Below, piece after piece: positions 24,005 through 32,416 of a stretch of 41,221 nt of DNA. Within the stretch, counting starts at the first letter, position 1, and each line of letters starts with the position of its first letter. Source of the DNA: a virus; the IMG/VR virus record IMGVR_UViG_3300033155_000243, positions 1 through 41,221 of that record; one strand, written 5' to 3'. Below the pieces are notes generated by a model. It had not been told where the DNA came from and searched no databases. It saw only the letters and a program-made list of their open reading frames with translations. The position numbers and the translations under genes are program-made.

Positions 24005-25153
24005 ATGCCTAAACTAAAACCTGTAGTTGAAAAGATTGTACTGCAAGCTAATCGAGATGCGATGCACGGTGACCTTATGGTTAAGGTCCGACTCAACCGT
24101 TATGACTTACGGTTTATGTCTAACATCGAACAGAAGTACTTGTCTAAAGACAAGCCACTTAGTCCAGGCCAGAATGAACTGTACGAAAAGATTGTACACA
24201 AATATAGAAAGCAACTCAGGAAGCTAGGTGTAAATTACAGAGATGTAATTGCATTGCCATGGGAGAATGGTATCATTGAAGTTGATACGTTAACTCAGCA
24301 AACATATTTCAGACTTGCTGAAATTGACAATAATACTGTGATCCAACTTTACTTTAACTTTAACAAACAACAGATTGAAACAGTTCGTGAAATTATTCAC
24401 GACGACGGCGGCAATCATTTAAACCGCGGCACCACCGTTAGTTTCGGTAATGGCCAAAAATATAATTTTACTTGGAACAAGGACGACAAGATTTGGCAAG
24501 GTCCATTTAACGTATATCTATTTAAACGGTTGTACGAATTCTCTAAGAGTATTGGAGTACGAATCGAAAGATCAGTAACTGAGTTTATAGAGAAAATGGA
24601 AGCACGTGGATTAGAGAATGCTTGGACACCACATGTACACGTAACCGACGGGCAGATTTATATCAGTCACTTAACAGAAACGATGTTACCGTACTTAGAG
24701 GATATTGACTTCTCAGATACGTCTGTGCAGAACTTAGAGCGTCTGACTAAGCTGGGATTAACAGGCCCGTGTATGCACGGCGCAATCGATCAGTACATAA
24801 ATAGTGTATCGTCAAACACCAAGCACAATATTATGAATGACGATGACGTTAACACTTTAAAGAAATACGTTAAAGAGAGTGGCCGCAAGGTACTTCTTTA
24901 TTCGACAATTGGTTGGAAGCCATCTAGAGATTCAATAGGATTCGGGTTAACAGAATGGGATGATAATGTACTTCGCGTAAATGCCGGAGACGTGAGTACT
25001 GCCGAAGCAATTGACAAATTCAAGGAAGAAGGGTATAATACATTAATATCCACAACGGCCATTAGCAATCTATTCCTTAACCAGGATCAGATTGGTAAGT
25101 TTGCATTAGAAGCAGACAAAGTACTATACATTTCAATAGCAGGGACTACGTGA
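24005..25153 (+). CDS. Unknown protein preceding UvsW
   Basis: A 382-residue protein when started at ATG 24005, which has GGAG eight bases upstream. An ATG at 23975 in the same frame adds ten residues but lacks a ribosome site and overlaps the previous gene. Residues 45-75 (SPGQNELYEKIVHKYRKQL) resemble the N-terminal helical region of some phage helicases, but no Walker motif is found. The C-terminal half (about 290-382) has an alternating alpha/beta pattern. The stop overlaps the UvsW GTG start, so a role with UvsW is likely. A consensus promoter lies inside its 3' end. Confidence 0.6.
   Translation: MPKLKPVVEKIVLQANRDAMHGDLMVKVRLNRYDLRFMSNIEQKYLSKDKPLSPGQNELYEKIVHKYRKQLRKLGVNYRDVIALPWENGIIEVDTLTQQTYFRLAEIDNNTVIQLYFNFNKQQIETVREIIHDDGGNHLNRGTTVSFGNGQKYNFTWNKDDKIWQGPFNVYLFKRLYEFSKSIGVRIERSVTEFIEKMEARGLENAWTPHVHVTDGQIYISHLTETMLPYLEDIDFSDTSVQNLERLTKLGLTGPCMHGAIDQYINSVSSNTKHNIMNDDDVNTLKKYVKESGRKVLLYSTIGWKPSRDSIGFGLTEWDDNVLRVNAGDVSTAEAIDKFKEEGYNTLISTTAISNLFLNQDQIGKFALEADKVLYISIAGTT
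25011..25039 (+). promoter_or_regulatory. Consensus sigma70 promoter inside the gene before UvsW
   Basis: TTGACA (25011-25016), exactly 17 bases, TATAAT (25034-25039). Both boxes match consensus at every position. It points at uvsW, whose GTG is about 110 bases downstream. Confidence 0.7.
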
Positions 25154-26613
25154 CAACAGCAACTATAATAATAAAAGATGAAGTCAATTGTAAAATACAA
25201 AATTTAGATTTAACTACAAGACAAAAATTATCCAAACGTTTTAAGTACCAAGTGCCTTATGCAAGGCACATGCCTTCGTTTAAGCTAGGAAGATGGGATG
25301 GCAAAGTAGCGTTCTTCCAGCTTGGCGGTAGTACGTATATATCAATGCTAGACGAAATCCTTCCTATACTTATAGACGAAGGATACGATATACAGTTAGA
25401 CGATCGTCGCAACTACAGTTCGCATTTTGAATTTCCGAAAGTAGATGTAAACACATTCTCACATATTACATGGCCGGAAGGACATCGCTTTGAGGGCGAG
25501 CCTATTGTATTGAATGATCATCAAGTAACTTCCATAAACAACTATCTCGAAAATCCACAGTGTATGCAGGAAATCGCTACCGGTGCAGGCAAGACAATTA
25601 TAACAGCCGCACTTAGTTTATTCGCAGAGCCATATGGTCGTAGTATTGTAATTGTACCTAACAAGTCCTTAGTAACACAAACAGAAGAAGACTACATCAA
25701 CATGGGGCTGGACGTCGGTGTGTACTACGGTGGCAGAAAGGAATGGAACAAGACGCATACAATTTGTACATGGCAAAGTCTTAATCAGTTATATAAGGAT
25801 TCAAAGAATGGCAAAGCACTCTTAACACTTGATGAATTTCTTGATGATGTTAAGTGTGTTATTGTTGATGAAGTGCATAGTGCTAAAGCAGATGCACTGA
25901 AGGCAATGCTCACAGGCCCAATGGCGCACATACCTTTAAGGTGGGGCCTGACAGGCACAGTACCAAAAGAACAATTTGAATTAAAGACTATTGAATGCAG
26001 CATAGGTAAAGTTATCGGGCAGGTATCAGCAGCAGAGTTACAGAAGAAAGGTTTACTTGCTAACTGCCACGTACACATTAAGCAGCTACAGGACAACAGA
26101 GACTTGGGTAACTACCAAGCAGAACTAAAATACCTGCTTACAGACCCTGACAGGCTAGATCACATAGCTGAAATGATCATAGGCCAATCATTAACAGGCA
26201 ACACATTAGTACTTGTGGATAGGGTAGTTGCGGCTACTGAGTTAGCATTACGGCTACCACCAGACCGTGCATCAGTTGTAACGGGCAAGGTAAAAGTAGA
26301 CAAGCGCAAAGAAGAATATGATGAAGTAGCAAGCACAGACAATAAGATTATCATTGCCACATATGGAGTAGCAGCCGTAGGACTTAATATACCACGTATC
26401 TTTAACCTTGTGTTAATTGAACCAGGTAAGTCTTTCGTTCGCGTAATACAAAGCATAGGGCGAAGCCTACGTGTTGCTGACGACAAGGACTACGCAGACA
26501 TATACGATATAACAAGTAACTGCAAATTTGCAAAACGACACCTTACAAAACGTAAACAGTTTTATAGGGAGGCCGAGTACCCATTTAAAGTAGAGAAGAT
26601 CCACTGGAAATGA
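25150..26613 (+). CDS. uvsW: DNA helicase
   Basis: A 487-residue superfamily 2 helicase close to T4 UvsW (503). Motif I is ATGAGKT (143-149), motif II DEVH (240-243), motif III LTGT (about 272-275), and motif VI QSIGRSLR (about 442-449). The N-terminal 100 residues match the small UvsW DNA-binding domain (RFKYQVPYARHMP, GRWDGKVAFF). UvsW unwinds R-loops and branched DNA and shifts replication from origin to recombination mode. The start is GTG in a GTGA overlap with the previous gene. The 3' end overlaps the following ATG (ATGA). Confidence 0.93.
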   Translation: MTTATIIIKDEVNCKIQNLDLTTRQKLSKRFKYQVPYARHMPSFKLGRWDGKVAFFQLGGSTYISMLDEILPILIDEGYDIQLDDRRNYSSHFEFPKVDVNTFSHITWPEGHRFEGEPIVLNDHQVTSINNYLENPQCMQEIATGAGKTIITAALSLFAEPYGRSIVIVPNKSLVTQTEEDYINMGLDVGVYYGGRKEWNKTHTICTWQSLNQLYKDSKNGKALLTLDEFLDDVKCVIVDEVHSAKADALKAMLTGPMAHIPLRWGLTGTVPKEQFELKTIECSIGKVIGQVSAAELQKKGLLANCHVHIKQLQDNRDLGNYQAELKYLLTDPDRLDHIAEMIIGQSLTGNTLVLVDRVVAATELALRLPPDRASVVTGKVKVDKRKEEYDEVASTDNKIIIATYGVAAVGLNIPRIFNLVLIEPGKSFVRVIQSIGRSLRVADDKDYADIYDITSNCKFAKRHLTKRKQFYREAEYPFKVEKIHWK

Positions 26614-27245
26614 ACTACGCCACAGATAAACTAATTATCATGCGCTACCCGGGCTCGTGCGGTGGTAAGTTCTTAATTAATAGTCTTGGGTTAAGCAACG
26701 ATGCAGTGTTCCAACATGCGTGGTACGCTGAGCAACAACTGATTGGTAAGTTCACTCCGACAGATAAGTTACAATATCTGTTAACAGAAATTAAAGATGT
26801 GTACACTGGATGGACTGATCTCAATTTGGGTTGTTTCCAAATGTTTGGAATATTCACTGAGAACCAGACGTTAGACGCAGAATGGGATCCGATTCTTAGC
26901 GAGGTAATAGATAGTGGTAAGTATTTCTTTATTGTTGCACACGGTACAGAAGATTATAATAGGATAAAAGGTATATGGACTGGCGCCAGCAGTGTACAGT
27001 TTATTAATTGTCCTAATTTTATACGGACAGCCCGACTAGAAGGTCGTGTTCTTAAGTACGCGGCGGTTGATGACGAACCCGAGCACACATGGAACGCAGA
27101 ATGGTTCCTAGATGAAGATGCCACTACATTACACATTAAAGATTTATACCAAAAACTTAACCTCAGTGACTTTAACGAAAGTTATGTTAGGCAGCTTTTT
27201 CGTATGTGGAGAGATAAAATAAAAACAAGTACGGTGTATTACTAG
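26610..27245 (+). CDS. P-loop-like protein, possibly sulfotransferase fold
   Basis: A 211-residue protein. Near the N terminus IIMRYPGSCGGKFL (9-22) resembles the phosphate-binding loop of sulfotransferase-like and kinase-like folds, where a YPxSGxxxL pattern binds the PAPS phosphate. Residues 104-115 (GKYFFIVAHGTE) and 126-136 (SSVQFINCPNF) look like core strands. The C-terminal helix LYQKLNLSDFNESYVRQLF is the kind seen at the end of such proteins in marine phages. No second PAPS motif is clear. Substrate unknown. It starts in an ATGA overlap with uvsW. Confidence 0.55.
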   Translation: MNYATDKLIIMRYPGSCGGKFLINSLGLSNDAVFQHAWYAEQQLIGKFTPTDKLQYLLTEIKDVYTGWTDLNLGCFQMFGIFTENQTLDAEWDPILSEVIDSGKYFFIVAHGTEDYNRIKGIWTGASSVQFINCPNFIRTARLEGRVLKYAAVDDEPEHTWNAEWFLDEDATTLHIKDLYQKLNLSDFNESYVRQLFRMWRDKIKTSTVYY

Positions 27246-27718
27246 TGGCTATAATGGGACATTATTCTTACGGGTCGGACGTGATGCGGATTGATACCAG
27301 ATCTGACGATATAGTAATAGAAGAAATTAACAGATCGTTACCGGACTTTATAGCAGTACCAGTAAAAGAACACATGGAACAAGCGAACTATAGATTTGGT
27401 TGTATGCGTCTAGATGATTCACTGGCAATTGAACAAGAGTGTTTTAGGCTGATAACAGTCTGGACAGACAGCATCGACAGCACTATGATGGCCGCCGACC
27501 ACGGCTATGCTCATCCAAAGTTTAACCCATCTGAGATTGTATTCATTAAAGATATACAGTGTCAGCCTGAGGTTGCATGGGCAGTTGACAATTCGTTTGA
27601 TGGATTATATGTACTGCGAAGCGAGGACCCTAGTTTAACTAGTACAAGGTTTAGGTTCGCAGTGTACATGAAAGAAGAACACGTTACCTTTTGGAAATTA
27701 AAATACAATGGCAGATAA
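27245..27718 (+). CDS. Unknown 157-aa protein
   Basis: The GTG start at 27245 shares one base with the previous stop; ATG 27254 (MGHYSYG) is an equal alternative and no ribosome site decides. The protein is a mixed alpha/beta polypeptide with a hydrophobic PDFIAVPVKEHM segment, a Met/Asp-rich middle, and a strand-rich C terminus (RFRFAVYMKEEHVTFWKLKY). No motif was recognised. Its stop lies inside the start region of the next gene (11-base overlap). Confidence 0.55.
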   Translation: MAIMGHYSYGSDVMRIDTRSDDIVIEEINRSLPDFIAVPVKEHMEQANYRFGCMRLDDSLAIEQECFRLITVWTDSIDSTMMAADHGYAHPKFNPSEIVFIKDIQCQPEVAWAVDNSFDGLYVLRSEDPSLTSTRFRFAVYMKEEHVTFWKLKYNGR

Positions 27719-27959
27719 AAACAAAAACAAAAACCCGATAGACTTCTTCGGGCAGACAATTGGAGCAGGCGACTATGTTGTTGGAGGACAAGGTCACGAA
27801 CTTGCATTATACCGAGTGTTAAGACTAACACCTAAGATGGTACGTATTGCAAAATTTAATGCAAAAACAGATGCAGCTAAAAAAGGAAAGTTACGTTACA
27901 GTAACGAACTACTTAAAGTAGATAATGGGCTAGTCACGTTTTATGTTATGAAGAACTAG
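27708..27959 (+). CDS. Small basic beta-rich protein, unknown
   Basis: An 83-residue protein, Lys/Asn-rich at the N terminus (MADKNKNKNPIDFFG). The body looks like a small beta barrel (GAGDYVVGGQG, LALYRVLRLTPKMVRIAKF, GLVTFYVMKN), similar in pattern to KOW or SH3-type nucleic acid-binding modules. That likeness is inference from strand pattern only. It overlaps the end of the preceding gene by 11 bases and is followed by a new promoter. Confidence 0.55.
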   Translation: MADKNKNKNPIDFFGQTIGAGDYVVGGQGHELALYRVLRLTPKMVRIAKFNAKTDAAKKGKLRYSNELLKVDNGLVTFYVMKN

Positions 27960-27985
27960 ACAAAAGCAGTTAAAGGTTATATAAT
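27957..27985 (+). promoter_or_regulatory. Host-like sigma70 promoter, leaderless spacing
   Basis: TAGACA (27957-27962), 17-nt spacer, TATAAT (27980-27985), then AAACT and ATG at 27991. The TAG of the -35 box is also the stop codon of the previous gene. Confidence 0.7.
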
Positions 27986-27990
27986 AAACT

Positions 27991-28491
27991 ATGAGAATCC
28001 ACACGCTTGACGACACGAGTTTTGAACTCAACACACTACCAGAAGAGATAGATGATATGAGGTTTGCTATTCTTGATAATAGCAACCCGACCGAACCAGA
28101 CTTTATGTACATTCCATTAATCTTCTTAGAGAGCTTTACTAGTCCAGCACTAGTATTAAAGATAGGCAATCATAAAATTAAGATGCCCGTAGATTGGGAA
28201 ATCATAATTGGCGAAGACGAAGTTGGCGACCTAGAAACATTGCCGCTAACATCTATTAACGATAGAGACTTTAAAGCATTTCAGTTTAATAGTTTATCTG
28301 CTTTCAGACCAACGTTTGAATTGATTGAAATAATAGATGTATACAGCGAAGTAAATTGGTACGCACCTAAGTTAAAGAACGGCCAGTTTCTTGCAGTTCC
28401 ATTAGAGGAAGGCCCGAAGCCAAGATGCGTATACTTTATTAAAGAAATTTCACGTAACTGTGAAGTGATTGATTACAATAGTTTATGGTAA
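27991..28491 (+). CDS. Unknown 166-aa phage protein
   Basis: Starts MRIHTLDDTSFELN directly behind a -10 box. The centre (about 38-110) is a compact beta/alpha region with FMYIPLIFLESFTSPALVL, KMPVDWEIIIGEDEVGDLE (about 65-83) and DRDFKAFQFNSLSAFRP. The C terminus has YAPKLKNGQFLAVPLEEG and CVYFIKEIS. The sequence resembles a family remembered from marine T4-like phages with no assigned function. It is followed four bases later by the clamp-loader gene and probably leads an early DNA-metabolism operon. Confidence 0.6.
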   Translation: MRIHTLDDTSFELNTLPEEIDDMRFAILDNSNPTEPDFMYIPLIFLESFTSPALVLKIGNHKIKMPVDWEIIIGEDEVGDLETLPLTSINDRDFKAFQFNSLSAFRPTFELIEIIDVYSEVNWYAPKLKNGQFLAVPLEEGPKPRCVYFIKEISRNCEVIDYNSLW

Positions 28492-28495
28492 GATA

Positions 28496-28975
28496 ATGGC
28501 AGCACCACAAATACCACTAGGACAAATAATTACAGCAATGGACCGCAAGGATAGAGACTTTTATGATAACTTGTCTGAAGAGTTAAAGAAAAAGTTTAGT
28601 CCATTCATTATGCTGAAGTACAGCGCATCACTTGGACCTCCGAATAACTTTAATAGGCATCTACCACTTCCGACGCCAGACATGATGAACTATTATTTAC
28701 AGGCAACCAACTATCATGCCAACAAACACATGTTTGATCTTGCTAAACATCCGAAGCTACAGTGGTTGATGCTTACAACAGTGAGTCCGGCGATGGGCGA
28801 TCAATCTCATGTATGGATCAAAGGTAAGCCTAAACCTAAGAATGTAAACGCACCAATTAAGAAGCAGTTGTTGGAATTGTTTCCGTTTATGAAAGAAGAT
28901 GATGTTGACGTACTAAGTACATTAACAACTAAGAAAGAGCTCAGGCAATATGTCAAAGACCACGGCGAAAGTTAA
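28496..28975 (+). CDS. gp62: Sliding clamp loader small subunit
   Basis: A 159-residue helical protein started at ATG 28496; an upstream in-frame TTG at 28469 would overlap the previous gene. It shows the gp62 pattern of marine T4-like phages: DRKDRDFYDNLSEELKKKFS (about 16-35), then PFIMLKYSAS, a TNYHANKHMFDLAKHPKLQW segment (about 71-90), and LFPFMKEDDVDVLS near residue 125. gp62 is the delta-like subunit that forms the clamp loader with gp44. T4 gp62 is 187 residues and diverged, so the match is by pattern. gp44 is not in the window. Confidence 0.6.
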   Translation: MAAPQIPLGQIITAMDRKDRDFYDNLSEELKKKFSPFIMLKYSASLGPPNNFNRHLPLPTPDMMNYYLQATNYHANKHMFDLAKHPKLQWLMLTTVSPAMGDQSHVWIKGKPKPKNVNAPIKKQLLELFPFMKEDDVDVLSTLTTKKELRQYVKDHGES

Positions 28976-29678
28976 TAGACTAGTTACTAGCGGATGCAGT
29001 TACATGAATCATCATGCATTAGGTGGTGGTCCTGAGGATTTAGCACACCAATTAGAAATAAACAAGTTTCACACGCTGTCAATGGATGGTCTATCTAATA
29101 GTGCTATAATCAGATTAACAGTAGCCGACAGTATGCAAGCGACTGAACCAACACTGTACATTGTTAGCACAACGTTCTTACAACGGTTTGAATTGCCTAT
29201 ACTAAGAAAAGTAAATAACGAGAAGTGGGGATCATTCGGAAATGCAACGCCACTTGATACTAGAGAATATGATGAGTGTGTGATTGACTTAGAGAAATAC
29301 GTTGATCTTCATATGCAGTATAGTATTAACAGCGTTAAAGAACATATATATTCGCTGTACCAGCAGCTTGCAATGATGATCGATAGTGTAAAATCGCGTG
29401 GACATAAAATTGTAGTTTTTAATTCAGCTGAACAGCTACTAAGCGAGACACAGTTCTTAGATCCAAATGATGTTAGATTCTTAGACAACTACAGTACTGA
29501 GATCATTGATAGGCTCGAATGGCTATCAGTTACATGGCAGCATGAGCAAGGGGTTAAGCCAGACCCGGCAGATATAATACAGAATATTCCGTGGTGGAGT
29601 CAACACCCAGCAGCAGGCGAACACAGATTCTTAAATGAATTCTTAACTAATTACATTAACACAAACAATATATTATGA
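28950..29678 (+). CDS. SGNH-hydrolase-like protein 1
   Basis: A 242-residue protein with the layout of SGNH/GDSL hydrolases. Block I is SGCSYM (14-19, nucleophile Ser17), a GLSNSAIIRL segment near residue 47 matches block II (G/N), TLYIVSTTFLQRFE matches block III, and the last block is QHPAAGEH (218-225). The Asp that usually precedes the catalytic His by three residues is not present. Marine T4-like phages often carry such proteins; the substrate is unknown. A second member is encoded at 33778. It overlaps the clamp-loader gene by 26 bases. Confidence 0.6.
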   Translation: MSKTTAKVNRLVTSGCSYMNHHALGGGPEDLAHQLEINKFHTLSMDGLSNSAIIRLTVADSMQATEPTLYIVSTTFLQRFELPILRKVNNEKWGSFGNATPLDTREYDECVIDLEKYVDLHMQYSINSVKEHIYSLYQQLAMMIDSVKSRGHKIVVFNSAEQLLSETQFLDPNDVRFLDNYSTEIIDRLEWLSVTWQHEQGVKPDPADIIQNIPWWSQHPAAGEHRFLNEFLTNYINTNNIL

Positions 29679-30373
29679 TAGAGGCATCTACTAAAACAGA
29701 CACATACGCTTGCCAGTATTGTCACAAAGAATTTAAAAGCGAGCGCACACTTCTAGTCCATGCCTGCGAACAAAAACGTAGATGGCATGCTAAGGACGAG
29801 AAAGGTGTCACGCTTGGTATGCATACGTATGTTAAATTCTATCAGTACAACCAAGACAGAGCCAAAACTAGAACGTTTGAGGACTTTGTTACAAGTCCGT
29901 ACTACACTGCATTTGTGAAGTTTGGTAATTACTGCATCAATACAAAGTGCATTAAGATTGATAGGTACATAGATTGGATTGTTGCATCTGGAATCAAGTT
30001 AGATAAATGGGCAACAGACGCAACGTACACACTGTTCCTTGACACCGCACTGAAGACTGAGAATGTTAATGATGCATTAACACGGGCAGTCGAGTACAGT
30101 TTGGAATGGGGCGAAGAAAAGAGTATGCAGCCCGAAGATATTATGCGTTACGGTAGCGAGAACAGATTATGTCATGCTATAGTAACGGGTAAGATAAGTC
30201 CCTGGATAGTTTATCAATCTGAAAGCGGACAAGAGTTCTTAGCCAGGTTGTCGCAGGAACAGATGCAAATAGTTTGGGACGTAATTGATCCTGATCACTG
30301 GCAGCCAATATTTGAAAAGAAGATAGCAGACGTTAAGTACGTTGAGGAGATTTTAGATGCAGCAGGTTGGTAA
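29675..30373 (+). CDS. C2H2 zinc finger protein, unknown role
   Basis: A 232-residue protein. Residues 12-37 form one zinc finger, YACQYCHKEFKSERTLLVH followed by ACEQKRR; the last ligand is Cys rather than His. The rest is helical and conserved in style with proteins of marine T4-like phages that begin with the same CxxCxKxFxxERTLxxHxCExKRR pattern. It may bind DNA or RNA in regulation. It starts in an ATGA overlap with the SGNH-like gene and ends overlapping the next gene by 17 bases. Confidence 0.65.
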   Translation: MIEASTKTDTYACQYCHKEFKSERTLLVHACEQKRRWHAKDEKGVTLGMHTYVKFYQYNQDRAKTRTFEDFVTSPYYTAFVKFGNYCINTKCIKIDRYIDWIVASGIKLDKWATDATYTLFLDTALKTENVNDALTRAVEYSLEWGEEKSMQPEDIMRYGSENRLCHAIVTGKISPWIVYQSESGQEFLARLSQEQMQIVWDVIDPDHWQPIFEKKIADVKYVEEILDAAGW

Positions 30374-30611
30374 GAAAATATATAATAAGATTCGTAGTCT
30401 GTTTGTAGTTGACTTACCTGAGTTGCCGTGGGAGGCAGAAGAACGGATTTTCAACAGTCTCACCGAACAAGAAAAAACGTGGGCAAAATTAACAGCCGAC
30501 GACAAGCCTAAGCGTTATAACATTGATATTGGCAATATGACATTTAAACAAGCATCAAAGGTAACAGACATTGTAGCTAAACGAATAAAGGAAGGCAAAC
30601 ATTTCAGCTAA
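30357..30611 (+). CDS. Small basic protein, unknown
   Basis: An 84-residue Lys-rich protein with helical segments (GKKIYNKIRSLF, EAEERIFNSLTEQEKTWAKL, FKQASKVTDIVAKRIKEG). No known motif was recognised. Its 3' end overlaps another reading frame at 30601 that also looks coding, in the +1 frame relative to this gene. So the two may be separate coupled genes or one protein joined by a frameshift. Confidence 0.5.
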   Translation: MQQVGKKIYNKIRSLFVVDLPELPWEAEERIFNSLTEQEKTWAKLTADDKPKRYNIDIGNMTFKQASKVTDIVAKRIKEGKHFS

Positions 30612-30783
30612 CGAAACATGGAAGAAGCTTAAACGTCCGGCGCTCAGCCAAGGTCAAATTGACGAAATATATTATTCACATAGAATTTCCTTAGATCCAT
30701 CAGGCCGCATTTCGGTAGACAGAGGACGTGAGGGACGCAAAAAGACAATGACGGATTTACTTGAATTGGAATTAATAGAATGA
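30601..30783 (+). CDS. 60-aa ORF without standard start; possible AUU start
   Basis: The frame is open from a TAA at 30586 to TGA 30781-30783. It reads SANETWKKLKRPALSQGQ, then DEIYYSHRISLDPSGRIS, then a basic VDRGREGRKKT segment and LLELELIE. No ATG, GTG or TTG precedes this. ATT at 30601 lies five bases after AGGAAGG (30589-30595), so an AUU start giving M-SANETW is the best fit. A +1 frameshift out of the preceding gene is the alternative. It ends in an ATGA overlap with the DnaE-like gene. The RGREGRK stretch might correspond to the GRGS region that precedes the palm motif in DnaE, which is speculative. Confidence 0.5.
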   Translation: MSANETWKKLKRPALSQGQIDEIYYSHRISLDPSGRISVDRGREGRKKTMTDLLELELIE

Positions 30784-31343
30784 GCGCAGATATTGATATT
30801 GACTTTGCAAACAGACTTGATATATTACAACATATCAAGCACACTCCAGCGCGGAAGTTACACAAGGAAAAACCCGAACGACACAATAGCGGCGTTTATG
30901 TACAGCCTATTCCTTATGACCCGATGCTTGATGCTTCTGCTTTGCACTTTAAAGACGCAGACGAACGTGGATACTTTAAAATTGACTTCCTGAATGTATC
31001 TGTATACCAACATATTAAAGACGAAGCACACTACCAAGAAATGTTAGCCCGCACTCCACCTTGGGAACGTTTAAAAGAACCTGAGTTTGTTGAGCAAATC
31101 ATACATATCGCAAACTACCCTAGGCAGGTAGCACAATGTATGCCGGACACTATACCGCGTATGGCTATGTTCTTGTCGGTTCTTCGCCCAGGCAAAAAAC
31201 ACTTAATGGGTAAACCCTGGAAAGAGATAGCCGAGACAGTGTGGGACAAGGATGATGAAAACTATACATTCAAAATGTCTCATGCAATCGCATATTCACA
31301 TTTAGTTGTTCTCCATATGAATATTGTTGATACAATGAGCTAA
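30780..31343 (+). CDS. Mini DnaE-like (C-family polymerase core) protein
   Basis: A 187-residue protein with, in the right order, the core motifs of the bacterial replicative polymerase DnaE. DIDIDF (4-9) matches the palm DFDIDF with two catalytic Asp. HNSGVYVQP (35-43) matches KHAGGVVIAP. GYFKIDFLNV (64-73) matches the strand with the third catalytic Asp (D69). MPDTIPRMAMFLSVLRPG (121-138) matches the finger motif ending ALFRPGP. FKMSHAIAYSHLVVL (164-178) matches FNKSHSAAYALVSY. The PHP domain, most of the fingers and all C-terminal domains are missing, so polymerase activity is uncertain. It overlaps its small upstream partner and the next gene. Confidence 0.6.
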   Translation: MSADIDIDFANRLDILQHIKHTPARKLHKEKPERHNSGVYVQPIPYDPMLDASALHFKDADERGYFKIDFLNVSVYQHIKDEAHYQEMLARTPPWERLKEPEFVEQIIHIANYPRQVAQCMPDTIPRMAMFLSVLRPGKKHLMGKPWKEIAETVWDKDDENYTFKMSHAIAYSHLVVLHMNIVDTMS

Positions 31344-32416
31344 TGAGTACACTTGTTTACCTACATGATTATACAATTGCATCCGCTGGGCTAACACCAC
31401 TAGGGCGAAACATACCAACCACAACAGACTTTAATGAATTCCAAACGTCTGACGCAACTTTAAAAATTGCAATTGTTGAATTTGATTATTGCAATGGCGG
31501 CTACGTCGCTAAGCCAACAATCAATTTATTAGCAGACCTTGCATTTGCAGACCTAGTAATGTTTAGATCGATTGAAGGCAACCCGGTAATAGAAACCATA
31601 ATAAAAAATTCCGATAGGGCGAACTGCATATTTTTCCTTGCATACGTTCCGGCGGTTGAGTTAGAACATGCGACAGTTGTACATGACATGTATTGGCTCA
31701 AGTCAACCGCAAGTTTTTATATCGACGGAAGCCCAACCTTTAATATTGGTGTCCACCCGTATACTCAAAAAGACATGTCATTTGACGTAATGTACGGAAT
31801 AGAAAAACCCCATAGGCGTTTCGTAAAAGATTACATTAATTCAAACTCACAGTTCCTAGAGTCTAGATTTTTAGATCGAAGTTCAGTATACAATGATTCG
31901 TACGGCAATGCCGATGACATCTTCTGGGAGGACGGTATCATCCGTGACGAAGTAGCGGATATGATAATACATAACGGAAGCCATATGTTGGCCTCGCAGG
32001 TAATGCCAACTAAGGTTTACAATAAAACAGCGTATAGCATAATTTGCGAAACTGATTTTAGTAACAATTATACTTTCCCAACAGAGAAAGTATCTAAGCC
32101 GATGATTGCAGGACGTCTTTTTATTGTAATAGGGAGTCAGAACTATTTAAAAGGTTTACGAAAACTTGGATTCAAAACGTTTGATGGTATAATAGATGAA
32201 TCTTACGATTCAATCGAAGACCACCCTACTAGATGGCAGGCTGCAATGGATGAAGCTATGAAATTAACTCAGCGTCCGCAAGCTGAAATCTTTAAGAAGT
32301 GCTCGACTATATTCAAACACAATCAAGAGCAATTAATTAAGATGCAATATCCTTATTTTACGCTGGAGCGATACTTAGAAGAGTATATTAATCGGGCATC
32401 TTTCGAACAAGTGTAA
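31343..32416 (+). CDS. Glycosyltransferase-like protein
   Basis: A 357-residue protein. The C-terminal part has YSIICETDF (231-239), TEKVSKPMIAGRLFIV (247-262) and IDESYD (284-289), close to the TEKxxKxIxAG and IDxxYD patterns of fucosyltransferase-like GT-B enzymes in marine phages and bacteria. A GIEKPHRRFVKDYI segment (152-165) fits the acceptor-linker region of the same group. The N-terminal half is an alpha/beta domain without clear motif. It could glycosylate DNA, virion or host surface. It overlaps the previous stop by one base; its 3' end overlaps the minus-strand gene by 29 bases. Confidence 0.55.
   Translation: MSTLVYLHDYTIASAGLTPLGRNIPTTTDFNEFQTSDATLKIAIVEFDYCNGGYVAKPTINLLADLAFADLVMFRSIEGNPVIETIIKNSDRANCIFFLAYVPAVELEHATVVHDMYWLKSTASFYIDGSPTFNIGVHPYTQKDMSFDVMYGIEKPHRRFVKDYINSNSQFLESRFLDRSSVYNDSYGNADDIFWEDGIIRDEVADMIIHNGSHMLASQVMPTKVYNKTAYSIICETDFSNNYTFPTEKVSKPMIAGRLFIVIGSQNYLKGLRKLGFKTFDGIIDESYDSIEDHPTRWQAAMDEAMKLTQRPQAEIFKKCSTIFKHNQEQLIKMQYPYFTLERYLEEYINRASFEQV

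Noticed and set aside
29105-29110. TATAAT boxes inside genes (29105, 26955, 32188, 23223)
   Set aside because: No -35 box of reasonable match lies 16-18 bases upstream, unlike the site at 25034 that was kept.
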